In this document: one piece after another, positions 1 through 6,272 of the stretch | Layout of the letters: every line of letters begins with the position of its first letter | How positions within the stretch are numbered: position 1 is the stretch's first letter | From: JBGPYB01 sp041493035 | GTDB lineage: Bacteria; Acidobacteriota; Vicinamibacteria; Fen-336 | NCBI GenBank assembly: GCA_041493035.1 | Contig: JBGPYB010000175.1 | Coordinates: forward strand, 1-8,995 | Reading direction: 5' to 3' | DNA: 8,995 nt | The notes under the pieces: generated by a model | Database searches by the model: none | The model's input: only the letters and a program-made list of their open reading frames with translations | Told to the model about the DNA's origin: nothing | Made by a program: the position numbers and the translations under genes

Positions 1-656
1 CCCTTCAGGCGAACGACGCCGGACCCAGCTGGCAGGCCGTCCGCGGCGGACGGGTCCGCTCGCACCGCCATGGCCGTCGAACTCGCCACGAGCTCGAGTG
101 TCCCGCTCATGTTCGAAAGCCATGGCGAAAGGCTCGTCGCGAGATCGGCCGCAGCCGGTGGCGCATCGGCCCGAGCCGCCTGAGCGTCACCGTCCCGCTC
201 CTCGAGAACCGATCGGCGCTTGTGACGTTCGAGCCACTGGAGTTCCCGTGCCCGGGTCGCCGTATCCGTGTCAGTGAAGTCCTCGATGGTCTTGAGAGTG
301 ATCGAGAAGATGGAATCCTCATCGGCCATCACCGTCACCTGCCGCGCGGCGGCCGGCTTGTGGCCTCGACCCACCGCTCGGACCGTGTAAGCGCCGGGCG
401 GGATGGACGACAGGACGAAACGCCCGGCCGCATCGGAGACCGCGACAAAGCCGCCATCGCGCATCCCTCGGGCGAAGGCCGAGATCAGAGCCCCGCTCAC
501 CGGCGTGCCCCGAGAGTCTTCGACCCATCCGAGAAGGTTCCCCTCGGCGGCAGCCGCCACGTGGGGCGTCGCGCTGGCCAGGAGGATCGCGAAGATCTTC
601 GTTCGCAAGTGGAGCAAGGTTTGTCGGGATGTCTGGCGTATGGAAGAACCCGCCAT
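1..656 (-). CDS. Exported protein with carboxypeptidase-regulatory-like domain (3' end outside window)
   Basis: An open frame runs from an ATG at 656 to the left edge without a stop, giving 218 complete codons; the C-terminus lies outside the window. Residues 1-37 look like a signal peptide: a basic start with several Arg and one Lys, a hydrophobic core (IFAILLASAT, 21-30), then an Ala-rich cleavage region (VAAAAEG). Residues about 38-122 fit the carboxypeptidase-regulatory-like fold: GWVEDSRGTPVSGALIS, SDAAGRFVLSSIPPGAYTV, then a beta strand ending SITLK. The hallmarks are the G-x-V/I-x-D opening, the D-x-x-G-x-F turn and the I-P-P-G-x-Y turn. After it come a charged stretch (RARELQWLERHKRRSVLEERDGD) and an Ala-rich linker. 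In this family the domain often precedes an outer-membrane or surface module, so a cell-envelope location is inferred. The final function cannot be told from this fragment. The overlapping plus-strand ORF at 222-791 is a shadow of this gene. Confidence 0.8.
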   Translation of the reverse strand, partial: MAGSSIRQTSRQTLLHLRTKIFAILLASATPHVAAAAEGNLLGWVEDSRGTPVSGALISAFARGMRDGGFVAVSDAAGRFVLSSIPPGAYTVRAVGRGHKPAAARQVTVMADEDSIFSITLKTIEDFTDTDTATRARELQWLERHKRRSVLEERDGDAQAARADAPPAAADLATSLSPWLSNMSGTLELVASSTAMAVRADPSAADGLPAGSGVVRLK

Positions 657-662
657 CCTGTG

Positions 663-691
663 ACGCTAGCAGGGGGACGTTGCACTGTCAA
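663..691 (-). promoter_or_regulatory. Candidate sigma-70-type promoter for the carboxypeptidase-regulatory-like gene
   Basis: Read on the minus strand, a perfect TTGACA (691-686) is followed after 17 nt by TAGCGT (668-663). TGC directly before the -10 gives an extended -10 motif. The -10 ends 6 nt before the ATG at 656, so the predicted transcript would start at or next to the start codon (leaderless or nearly so). No strong ribosome binding site lies upstream of the ATG, apart from an AGG directly abutting it, which agrees with that reading. No experimental evidence is available here. Confidence 0.45.
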
Positions 692-740
692 CCATAACCA
701 TCACCAGATCACCAGCGCCCTTCCCGGGCCAGCGCCTGTG

Positions 741-749
741 TGTTATAAC
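741..749 (+). promoter_or_regulatory. Candidate extended -10 promoter for the cyclase-glgC-eno operon
   Basis: TGT followed by TATAAC (744-749) matches an extended -10 element with five of six consensus bases. The -35 position 17 nt upstream (721-726, TTCCCG) is weak, as expected when an extended -10 compensates. The inferred start near 756 would leave a leader of about 30 nt before the ATG at 788. Its divergent partner is the minus-strand promoter at 663-691. Confidence 0.45.
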
Positions 750-787
750 CAGCGACGACGCGCGCCCCAGGGCCTCCCGCCGACCTT

Positions 788-1420
788 ATGACGAAAATCT
801 TCGACGTGACCGTCCCCCTGTCCACCGACGTTCCCGTCTTCCCCGGGGACCCCCGATTCCACATGGAGTTCAGCCATCGGATAGCCGACGGCGCGGCCTA
901 CAACGTCGCCCGGATCACCATGGGTGCCCATTCGGGAACGCACGTTGACGCGCCCTATCATTTTCTTGCCGACGGCAACACTGTGGATCAACTCCCCCTC
1001 GAGATTCTGATGGGCAAGGCTCGGGTGGTGGAGATCACCGCGCGAGAGAAGATCGAGCGCGGAGACTTGGAAGCTTTGGACCTCCGCGACGACCTGCGAG
1101 TCCTGATCAAGACACGCATGTCCGGTCAGCTTCGCACACCCGAGTTCCAGGAGGACTTCGTCTACCTCACTCCCGACGCGGCGACCTATCTGGTGCAGGC
1201 GGGGATCAAACTCGTCGGGATCGATTACCTTTCCGTGGAGAAGTTTGGAAGCGAGGACTTCGCCGCCCATCACTCTCTTCTCGGGGCCGGAGTGGTCATC
1301 GTGGAGGGCCTGGACCTTTCGGCCGTCGAGGCGGGGGAGTACGAGATGACGTGCCTTCCCCTGAGGATCGTGGGTGCCGACGGGTCCCCGGCCCGCGTCG
1401 TCCTGAGAACGCGTCGGTGA
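788..1420 (+). CDS. Cyclase-family metal-dependent hydrolase (kynurenine formamidase-like)
   Basis: This 210-residue protein belongs to the cyclase family (Pfam Cyclase, PF04199), which includes bacterial kynurenine formamidase KynB. KynB is a metal-dependent hydrolase that converts N-formylkynurenine to kynurenine and formate. The family metal-binding signature H-x-G-T-H-x-D-x-P-x-H is present as HSGTHVDAPYH (residues 48-58: His48, His52, Asp54, His58). The later His and Glu that complete the site are visible around His161/His162 (HHSLL) and Glu173 (VEGLDL). An N-terminal FPGD motif (18-21) corresponds to the WPGD of KynB proteins. The length is normal for the family. No strong ribosome binding site precedes the ATG. 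No other tryptophan-degradation gene is nearby, and the family also contains hydrolases of other amides, so the substrate is open. It lies 52 bp upstream of glgC and is probably co-transcribed with it. Confidence 0.85.
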   Translation: MTKIFDVTVPLSTDVPVFPGDPRFHMEFSHRIADGAAYNVARITMGAHSGTHVDAPYHFLADGNTVDQLPLEILMGKARVVEITAREKIERGDLEALDLRDDLRVLIKTRMSGQLRTPEFQEDFVYLTPDAATYLVQAGIKLVGIDYLSVEKFGSEDFAAHHSLLGAGVVIVEGLDLSAVEAGEYEMTCLPLRIVGADGSPARVVLRTRR

Positions 1421-1472
1421 CACGCCATCCGTCTCCCGACGCGATCGAGGAGTCGCCGCTCGTGGGGGCTGC

Positions 1473-2720
1473 GTGAACGTCCTCCTGCCCCGCGACGTGG
1501 TGGCCGTCCTTCTCGCCGGGGGCGCCGGAGAGCGGCTCTACCCTCTGACCCGGGATCGGGCGAAGCCGGCCGCGTCTTTCGGCGGACCGTACCGGATCAT
1601 CGACTTCACCCTCTCGAACTGCATCAACTCGGGGCTTCGAAAGATCTTCATCGCCACCCAGTACAAGTCCCAGAGTTTGAACCGCCACATCCGCATGGGA
1701 TGGAGCGCCGTCAACACCGAGCTCGGAGAGTTCATCGAGATCCTCCCACCGCAGAAGCGCGTGGGTGAGAACTGGTACCTGGGCACCGCCGACGCCGTTT
1801 ACCAGAACCTCTACTCTCTGGAGCGCGAGAAGCCGCGCTGGGTCATCGTCCTGTCGGGTGACCATATCTACAAGATGGACTACGGCAAGATGCTCGACGT
1901 CCACATCGCCCGCGGCGCCCAGCTCACGGTAGCGGCCATCGAGATCCCCGTCGCGGAATCGAAACGCTTCGGCGTTCTCGAGGTGGACGAGGCCAGCCGG
2001 GTGGTCGGCTTTCAGGAAAAGCCTGAAGTGGCCACACCCACAGCGTGGAACCCCGGCTGCTGCCTCGGCTCGATGGGCGCCTACATCTTCGACACCGACC
2101 TCCTGGTGCGCGAGCTGGTTCGGGACGCCGAAGAGCCCACGAGCCACGACTTCGGCAAGGACATCATCCCGAAGCTGGTGGCGGCGGGGGCGCCTGTCTA
2201 CGCCCACCTCTTCTGGGACGAGAACAAGAAAGAGTCCAAGTACTGGCGGGACGTGGGGACCCTCGATGCATACTACGAAGCGTCCATGGACCTCATCCAG
2301 GTCGATCCCGTTTTCAATCTCTACGACCCCGACTGGCCCTTGCGGACCTACCAGCCGCAGCTTCCGCCCGCCAAGTTTGTCTTCGCCCAGGACGGGCGCC
2401 GTGGCGCGGCCACGGAATCCATCGTTTCGGCCGGATGCATCGTCTCAGGGAGCCTCGTGCAGCGGTCGATTCTCTGCCCAAACGTCCGGGTCCACTCGTA
2501 CTGCGACATCCAGGACTCCATCCTGATGCCCAACGCCATCGTGAAGCGCAGCGCTCGTATTCGTCGCGCCATCATCGACCGTGACGTGGAGGTCCCGGCG
2601 GGCGCGGTCATCGGCTATGATCCCGCCGAAGATCGACGGCGACACACCGTTTCCGACGGAGGCGTCGTCGTGGTGACGCCGGGAGAAGAGTGTTTCGTGG
2701 ATCCGACCGTCGCCTTCTGA
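1473..2720 (+). CDS. glgC: Glucose-1-phosphate adenylyltransferase (ADP-glucose pyrophosphorylase)
   Basis: This 415-residue cytoplasmic enzyme makes ADP-glucose and pyrophosphate from ATP and glucose-1-phosphate (EC 2.7.7.27), the committed step of bacterial glycogen synthesis. The N-terminal nucleotidyltransferase domain shows the nucleotide loop LLAGGAGERLYPLTRDRAKPA (residues 13-33; key residues Gly16, Gly17, Gly19, Arg21, Lys31). It also shows GTADAVYQNLY (104-114), SGDHIYKMDY with the catalytic-type Asp130, and FQEKP with the sugar-phosphate-binding-type Lys183. GSMGAYIF (199-206) and WRDVGTLDAYYEA (258-270) are also typical. From about residue 300 hexapeptide-like repeats form the expected left-handed beta-helix regulatory domain. 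The GTG start at 1473 is chosen because the protein then begins just before the first beta strand and no upstream in-frame ATG fits; GGGGG at 1464-1468 is only a weak ribosome binding site. Allosteric effectors cannot be predicted from sequence by eye. No glgA, glgB or glgP is in the window. Confidence 0.96.
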   Translation: MNVLLPRDVVAVLLAGGAGERLYPLTRDRAKPAASFGGPYRIIDFTLSNCINSGLRKIFIATQYKSQSLNRHIRMGWSAVNTELGEFIEILPPQKRVGENWYLGTADAVYQNLYSLEREKPRWVIVLSGDHIYKMDYGKMLDVHIARGAQLTVAAIEIPVAESKRFGVLEVDEASRVVGFQEKPEVATPTAWNPGCCLGSMGAYIFDTDLLVRELVRDAEEPTSHDFGKDIIPKLVAAGAPVYAHLFWDENKKESKYWRDVGTLDAYYEASMDLIQVDPVFNLYDPDWPLRTYQPQLPPAKFVFAQDGRRGAATESIVSAGCIVSGSLVQRSILCPNVRVHSYCDIQDSILMPNAIVKRSARIRRAIIDRDVEVPAGAVIGYDPAEDRRRHTVSDGGVVVVTPGEECFVDPTVAF

Positions 2721-2724
2721 GGAG
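2719..2724 (+). promoter_or_regulatory. Ribosome binding site of eno overlapping the glgC stop codon
   Basis: GAGGAG at 2719-2724 shares its first two bases with the TGA stop of glgC (2718-2720) and lies 4 nt before the ATG at 2729. This settles the enolase start at 2729 rather than at the in-frame ATG at 2690 inside glgC. It also implies translational coupling between glgC and eno. Confidence 0.8.
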
Positions 2725-2728
2725 TCAC

Positions 2729-4015
2729 ATGACGAACATCGACAGCGTCTTCGCCCGCGAGATCCTGGACAGTCGCGGGAACCCCACCGTCGAGGCGGAG
2801 GTGGTCCTCGAGGGAGGTGCCATGGGCCGAGCGGCGGTCCCGTCGGGGGCGTCCACCGGCGAGCGCGAAGCCGTCGAGATCCGCGATGGCAACAAGAAGC
2901 GCTACCTCGGGCGGGGCGTCCACAAGGCCGTGGCGGCCGTCAACGACATCATCGCCGGCGAGGTCATCGGCGAGGACGCTCTCGACCAGGCCCTCATCGA
3001 TGCTCTCATGATCGACCTGGACGGCACCGAAGCCAAGAAGAAGCTCGGCGCCAACGCGATCCTGGCTGTCTCGTTGGCCGTCGCCAAGGCTGCCGCGGAA
3101 GCCACCGGGCAGCCTCTCTACCGATACGTGGGTGGTGTGAATGCGCGCACCCTTCCCGTCCCCTGTATGAATATCATCAACGGCGGGGCCCACGCCGACA
3201 ACAAGCTCGACCCCCAGGAGTTCATGGTGGCGCCCCATGGTTTCGACCGTTTCGCCGAGGCGCTCCGGGCGGGGGTCGAGATATTCCACAACCTGAAGGT
3301 GCTCCTCAAGAAGAAGGGGCACAGCACCGCCGTCGGTGACGAGGGCGGCTTCGCGCCCAACCTGAAGTCCAGCGAAGAGGCATTGGAGACGATCGTGGAG
3401 GCGATTCGCGCGGCGGGCTACAAGCCCGGCGCGCAGGTGTCGATCGCTCTCGACCCGGCGGCCAGCGAGCTTCACGACGGGAAGAAATACGTCTTCAAGA
3501 AATCCGGTGGCGCCACGAAGTCCTCACAGCAAATGATCGCCATGTACGAACGGTGGGTGAAGGACTATCCCATCGTGTCCATCGAGGACGGGCTCGGCGA
3601 GAAGGATTGGGACGGATGGCGAGAGCTGACGAAGGCCCTCGGTTCGAAGATCCAGCTCGTCGGCGATGACCTCTTCGTCACGAACCCGAAGATCCTCGCC
3701 GAGGGGATCGAAAATGGGCTCGGCAACTCGATCCTGATCAAGGTCAACCAGATCGGTACTCTCAGCGAGACCCTCGATTGCATGGCTCTCGCGGGACGGG
3801 CCGGCTACACCTGTATGGTCAGCCACAGGAGCGGCGAGACCGAGGACACCACAATCGCCGACCTCGCGGTCGCGACGGGGTGCGGCCAGATCAAGACAGG
3901 GTCGGCCTCGCGCACCGATCGCATCGCCAAATACAACCAGCTGCTCCGTATCGAGGAAGAGCTGGGACCGATGGCTCGCTTTGCTGGACGTTCCGCCTTC
4001 AACCCGCGAGGGTAG
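2729..4015 (+). CDS. eno: Enolase (phosphopyruvate hydratase)
   Basis: This 428-residue enzyme interconverts 2-phosphoglycerate and phosphoenolpyruvate (EC 4.2.1.11) in glycolysis and gluconeogenesis. The length and all signatures are normal. AREILDSRGNPTVE (9-22) opens the N-terminal domain and PSGASTGEREAVE (38-50) is the mobile loop. NGGAHADN (151-158) contains His155. The catalytic acid-base pair is Glu205 in VGDEGGF and Lys338 in ILIKVNQ. Magnesium ligands are Asp242, Glu286 in SIEDGL and Asp313 in GDD. VSHRSGETED (364-373) carries His366 and the Ser-Arg-Ser-Gly loop. KTGSASRTDRIAKYNQLLRIEEELG, counted from residue 389, is the typical C-terminal region. The start at 2729 matches the family N-terminus; the earlier ATG at 2690 would add 13 residues encoded inside glgC. 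Bacterial eno often neighbours pyrG or ftsB, so pairing with glgC is less usual. Translation is probably coupled to glgC. Confidence 0.98.
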   Translation: MTNIDSVFAREILDSRGNPTVEAEVVLEGGAMGRAAVPSGASTGEREAVEIRDGNKKRYLGRGVHKAVAAVNDIIAGEVIGEDALDQALIDALMIDLDGTEAKKKLGANAILAVSLAVAKAAAEATGQPLYRYVGGVNARTLPVPCMNIINGGAHADNKLDPQEFMVAPHGFDRFAEALRAGVEIFHNLKVLLKKKGHSTAVGDEGGFAPNLKSSEEALETIVEAIRAAGYKPGAQVSIALDPAASELHDGKKYVFKKSGGATKSSQQMIAMYERWVKDYPIVSIEDGLGEKDWDGWRELTKALGSKIQLVGDDLFVTNPKILAEGIENGLGNSILIKVNQIGTLSETLDCMALAGRAGYTCMVSHRSGETEDTTIADLAVATGCGQIKTGSASRTDRIAKYNQLLRIEEELGPMARFAGRSAFNPRG

Positions 4016-4048
4016 ATGATCGCCGACCGGGGGCCCTTCCCTGGCTGA
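4008..4048 (+). other. Short ORF or frameshifted true 5' end at the eno/membrane-gene junction
   Basis: An ATG at 4016 directly follows the eno stop TAG and is preceded by GAGGG at 4008-4012, a usable ribosome binding site with short spacing. Read as given, it encodes only MIADRGPFPG and stops at TGA 4046-4048. The reading frame of the downstream membrane protein is open back to 4020 in the +1 frame. If one base of the G run at 4029-4033 were absent or skipped, this ATG would join that frame as MIADRGPSLADGSSVLTA. It is therefore a leader peptide, a slippage site, or the real start broken by a single-base indel. Confidence 0.4.
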
Positions 4049-4091
4049 CGGATCGTCGGTTCTCACGGCCACGGCCGCGTACCTGGCTTTC

Positions 4092-5885
4092 GTGGCCCTC
4101 GCCGTCGTGGCCCCCGGCCTCGCGATCCAGCGCCTTCTGCGCCTGCGGATCGACGCCGCGCTCGTCCTGCCCCTGGGTATGGCCTTCGCCGCGACCACTT
4201 CCTGGCTCTCGCTCTGCGCCGGTCGGCCGTGGCTCTTTCCCCTCGCGGTCGGCGTGGCCGACCTCGGCCTCCTGTGGCCGGTGCTTCCCTGGCGGCGTGC
4301 CCCCGGGCCGCGACTCCGCGGCGCCGCATGGCCGTTCCTCGCGATCGTGGCGGTGTTGGCGATCACCCAGTACCCGCTGAACCGACGAACGGCCACGGGC
4401 GAATTCCTGCTTGACGATCTCGAGCGCATCGACACCGCTTTCCACGTGGGAGTCACGTGGGAGTTGGCGGCTGGCTATCCGCCGCAGGTCCCGGGTCTGG
4501 CAGGAGTCCCGCTCGGCTACCATGTCGGCCCACACCTGATTCGCGCCGCGGCGTACCGTTGGGCAGGGATCCACCCGTACGACGCGCTCTATCGTTTCGA
4601 CGTGACCCTGTGGGCGCTCGCTCTGGTGCTCGCCCTGCGCGGAGCCACGGCCGCCGTCGGAGGCTCGGACCTCGCCGTGAGGCTCGTGCCCTGGACGCTC
4701 CTCGCCACGGACTTTTCCTTCGCGTTTGGTCTCCTCCGCCCCGACGTCCATTGGTGGACGGAGCTCTTCCGCGGAAATCTGCTTCTCTCCCTCATCTTCG
4801 CGAATTCGCTGATCCCGGCACTGGCGCTTGCTCTCGGTGTCATCATCGCCCTCTCGCGATCGAGGGACGAGGGCGCCGGCGGATGGACCCTGGTGGCTGC
4901 GGCGTTGGCGCTGGCCGTCCCGTTCTTCAAGGTGTTCCTTGCCGCGCAGCTCCTCGCCGGTCTCGGGGCTGCGGTCCTCCTGAGACGGTCCCGCCGCACC
5001 TCCTTGGTGGTCCTCGTCCCGGCGCTCCTTGCCACACTGGCTCTGGCACTCGGGCAGGGCGGGAACTCCGTCCAGGTGCTCTTCGATCCCCTGGCCCCCG
5101 CAGCCCTCTCCCGAGAGATGCTGCAGCTCTCGCCCCTCTTCGGTTTCGGCTTGGCGGCCTGGGGCGCCGCGTGGCTCGTCGCTTCTCTCGGCCTGCGACT
5201 CGTGGGCCTTCCCGCGGCGATTCGGGCCCTCGGAAGCGGCGAGGCCGCGCGAGTCGCGCTGGCCGTCATGGCGCTGTCGGGGTGGCCGCTGGCCCTCCTC
5301 GTGCGGGTGACCGCCGACGGCACCTTCAACGAATCTGTCTATTTCACCGTCCAGAGCGGCGCGCTGCTCTGGCTCTTTGCCGCGCTGACGTCGGCGGAGT
5401 GTGCGACGTCGTCCTGGCGTCGCGTGGGACTGGTCGCGGCGGCCTTGCTCCTGGCCTTTCCCTCGACAGTGGAACTCGTCTGGCGTAAGGCGACGACGCC
5501 TCCCGAGGTGGTTCCGGCGCGGGTCGTGAAAGCCATGGACGTCCTGGAAAAAGCGAGCCGGCTCGGGGATGTCGTGCTCACGCGCCCGTTCTCACGCTAC
5601 CCGCCGCCGCCCATCGTTCTTGTGGGACGCCGCGTCCCCTACACCCACTACATGCCGTACATGCGGCAGTTCGCCCCGGCGGATGCCCTCAGGGAACGGG
5701 AGCAGGCCGTCCGCGACTTCTTCCGCACGTCGGATCCGGGAGCGGCGCGGGCAATCGCCCATCGCCTGGGGGCGCGCTTCGTCTACCTGTTCGGCCCGCA
5801 GTCGATCGCACCCGAGGTCGAGGCCGGCCTGCGCACCCTCTACGCGGACGAAGGCACTCGCCTTTACCAAATCCCCGAAGATTGA
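4092..5885 (+). CDS. Polytopic membrane protein, GT-C glycosyltransferase-like, function unknown
   Basis: From the GTG at 4092 the protein has 597 residues. About 12-13 hydrophobic segments lie between residues 1 and 460, followed by a soluble C-terminal domain of about 135 residues. After the fourth segment comes a loop with LLDDLERIDTAFHVGVTWELA (106-126) and PLGYHVGPHLIRAA (140-153). Paired acidic residues and histidines in a first large outer loop are reminiscent of GT-C-fold transferases that use lipid-linked sugars. The C-terminal domain (AMDVLEKASRLGDVVLTRP, HRLGARFVYLFGP, DEGTRLYQI) resembles the extracytoplasmic tails of YfhO- or GT-C-type proteins. This similarity is by eye, so the function is not assigned. 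The start is doubtful: no ribosome binding site precedes 4092. The frame is open upstream to 4020, and the segment VLTATAAYLAFVALAVVAPG would complete the first membrane helix. The true N-terminus is therefore probably near 4016-4041, from a CTG or after a frameshift. It follows eno on the same strand. Confidence 0.75.
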   Translation: MALAVVAPGLAIQRLLRLRIDAALVLPLGMAFAATTSWLSLCAGRPWLFPLAVGVADLGLLWPVLPWRRAPGPRLRGAAWPFLAIVAVLAITQYPLNRRTATGEFLLDDLERIDTAFHVGVTWELAAGYPPQVPGLAGVPLGYHVGPHLIRAAAYRWAGIHPYDALYRFDVTLWALALVLALRGATAAVGGSDLAVRLVPWTLLATDFSFAFGLLRPDVHWWTELFRGNLLLSLIFANSLIPALALALGVIIALSRSRDEGAGGWTLVAAALALAVPFFKVFLAAQLLAGLGAAVLLRRSRRTSLVVLVPALLATLALALGQGGNSVQVLFDPLAPAALSREMLQLSPLFGFGLAAWGAAWLVASLGLRLVGLPAAIRALGSGEAARVALAVMALSGWPLALLVRVTADGTFNESVYFTVQSGALLWLFAALTSAECATSSWRRVGLVAAALLLAFPSTVELVWRKATTPPEVVPARVVKAMDVLEKASRLGDVVLTRPFSRYPPPPIVLVGRRVPYTHYMPYMRQFAPADALREREQAVRDFFRTSDPGAARAIAHRLGARFVYLFGPQSIAPEVEAGLRTLYADEGTRLYQIPED

Positions 5886-5894
5886 ACCGGAAGG

Positions 5895-6215
5895 CTACTC
5901 TTCGACTTCTTCGACGCTGATCTTCAGCGAGCGGAGGAATTTCTTGTCGAGGGGGGTCATCTTCAGTGCCACGGGCTCGCTCTTCTCGACGCGGAAGTCG
6001 AAGGTCGAGACCTCGGCGGTTTCGCGGCTCCCCGTCTTGTTGAAGCCGATGGTGGCTTCCAGAACCAGGGAGACCTCGTACCCCTCGGCTTTGATCCTGT
6101 TCAGGCAGTGGGTGATCTGGGGAGAGTCCGCAAGGGTCCGTTGGATGGTGGACCCGAGGTCTTGCACCATGCGCTTGACGTCTTCGCTGCTCGTGGGATC
6201 TGTTCGCTCCACCAT
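5895..6215 (-). CDS. Conserved-looking small hypothetical protein (106 aa)
   Basis: I do not recognise this protein. It has 106 residues, no signal peptide and no membrane segment, so a cytoplasmic location is inferred. An N-terminal helical part (about residues 8-45, VKRMVQDLGSTIQRTLADS then LNRIKAEGY) is followed by two likely beta strands (EVSLVLEATIGFNK and AEVSTFDFRVEK). The C-terminal tail is charged (LDKKFLRSLKISVEEVEE). It is judged real because it has a clean start, a near-consensus promoter just upstream, an AGGG a few bases before the ATG, and a non-repetitive, balanced composition unlike the Arg/Pro-rich shadow frames here. It ends 9 bp from the stop of the convergent membrane-protein gene and is divergent from the mutase gene across 57 bp. 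A role as a small regulatory or binding protein is possible but unsupported. Confidence 0.75.
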   Translation of the reverse strand: MVERTDPTSSEDVKRMVQDLGSTIQRTLADSPQITHCLNRIKAEGYEVSLVLEATIGFNKTGSRETAEVSTFDFRVEKSEPVALKMTPLDKKFLRSLKISVEEVEE

Positions 6216-6228
6216 CGACCCTGGACCG

Positions 6229-6258
6229 ATTATGCGGACCCCTCCGCTCTGCTGTCAA
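6229..6258 (-). promoter_or_regulatory. Near-consensus sigma-70-type promoter for the 106-aa gene
   Basis: On the minus strand TTGACA (6258-6253) is a perfect -35 and CATAAT (6234-6229) matches the -10 consensus at five of six bases, with an 18-nt spacer. The inferred transcription start is about 6222, leaving a leader of only about 6-7 nt before the ATG at 6215. It occupies the 57-bp gap shared with the divergent mutase gene, so the two transcription starts must interfere or be co-regulated. Confidence 0.6.
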
Positions 6259-6272
6259 GCCCGGGTCTCGTC

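Noticed and set aside
222..791. 189-residue plus-strand open frame at the left end
   Set aside because: It is antisense to the carboxypeptidase-regulatory-like gene, is Arg/His/Gly-rich, and runs through the promoter region into the first bases of the cyclase gene.
743..1423. 226-residue minus-strand open frame over the cyclase gene
   Set aside because: It lies fully antisense to a gene with intact catalytic residues and has no motif of its own.
1296..2207. 303-residue minus-strand open frame over the cyclase and glgC genes
   Set aside because: It spans two real plus-strand genes, has a low-complexity Arg/Pro/Gly-rich end and shows no domain. It is a shadow.
2690..2728. Earlier in-frame ATG for enolase
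   Set aside because: It would begin inside glgC and add 13 residues absent from enolases, whereas the ATG at 2729 has a good ribosome binding site and matches the family start.
3524..4456. 310-residue minus-strand open frame spanning the end of eno and the membrane gene
   Set aside because: It covers conserved enolase sequence in antisense and has an Arg/Ser/Ala-rich low-complexity start; no signature is visible.
5876..5904. Inverted repeat CGAAGA/TCTTCG across the convergent stops of the membrane and 106-aa genes, as a terminator
   Set aside because: The stem is only 6 bp with a 17-nt loop and both arms are in coding sequence. It is too weak to call.
6108..6272. N-terminal extension of the mutase to the ATG at 6108
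   Set aside because: The extra 55 residues overlap the coding region and promoter of the divergent 106-aa gene and do not resemble the N-terminal segment of mutase subunits.
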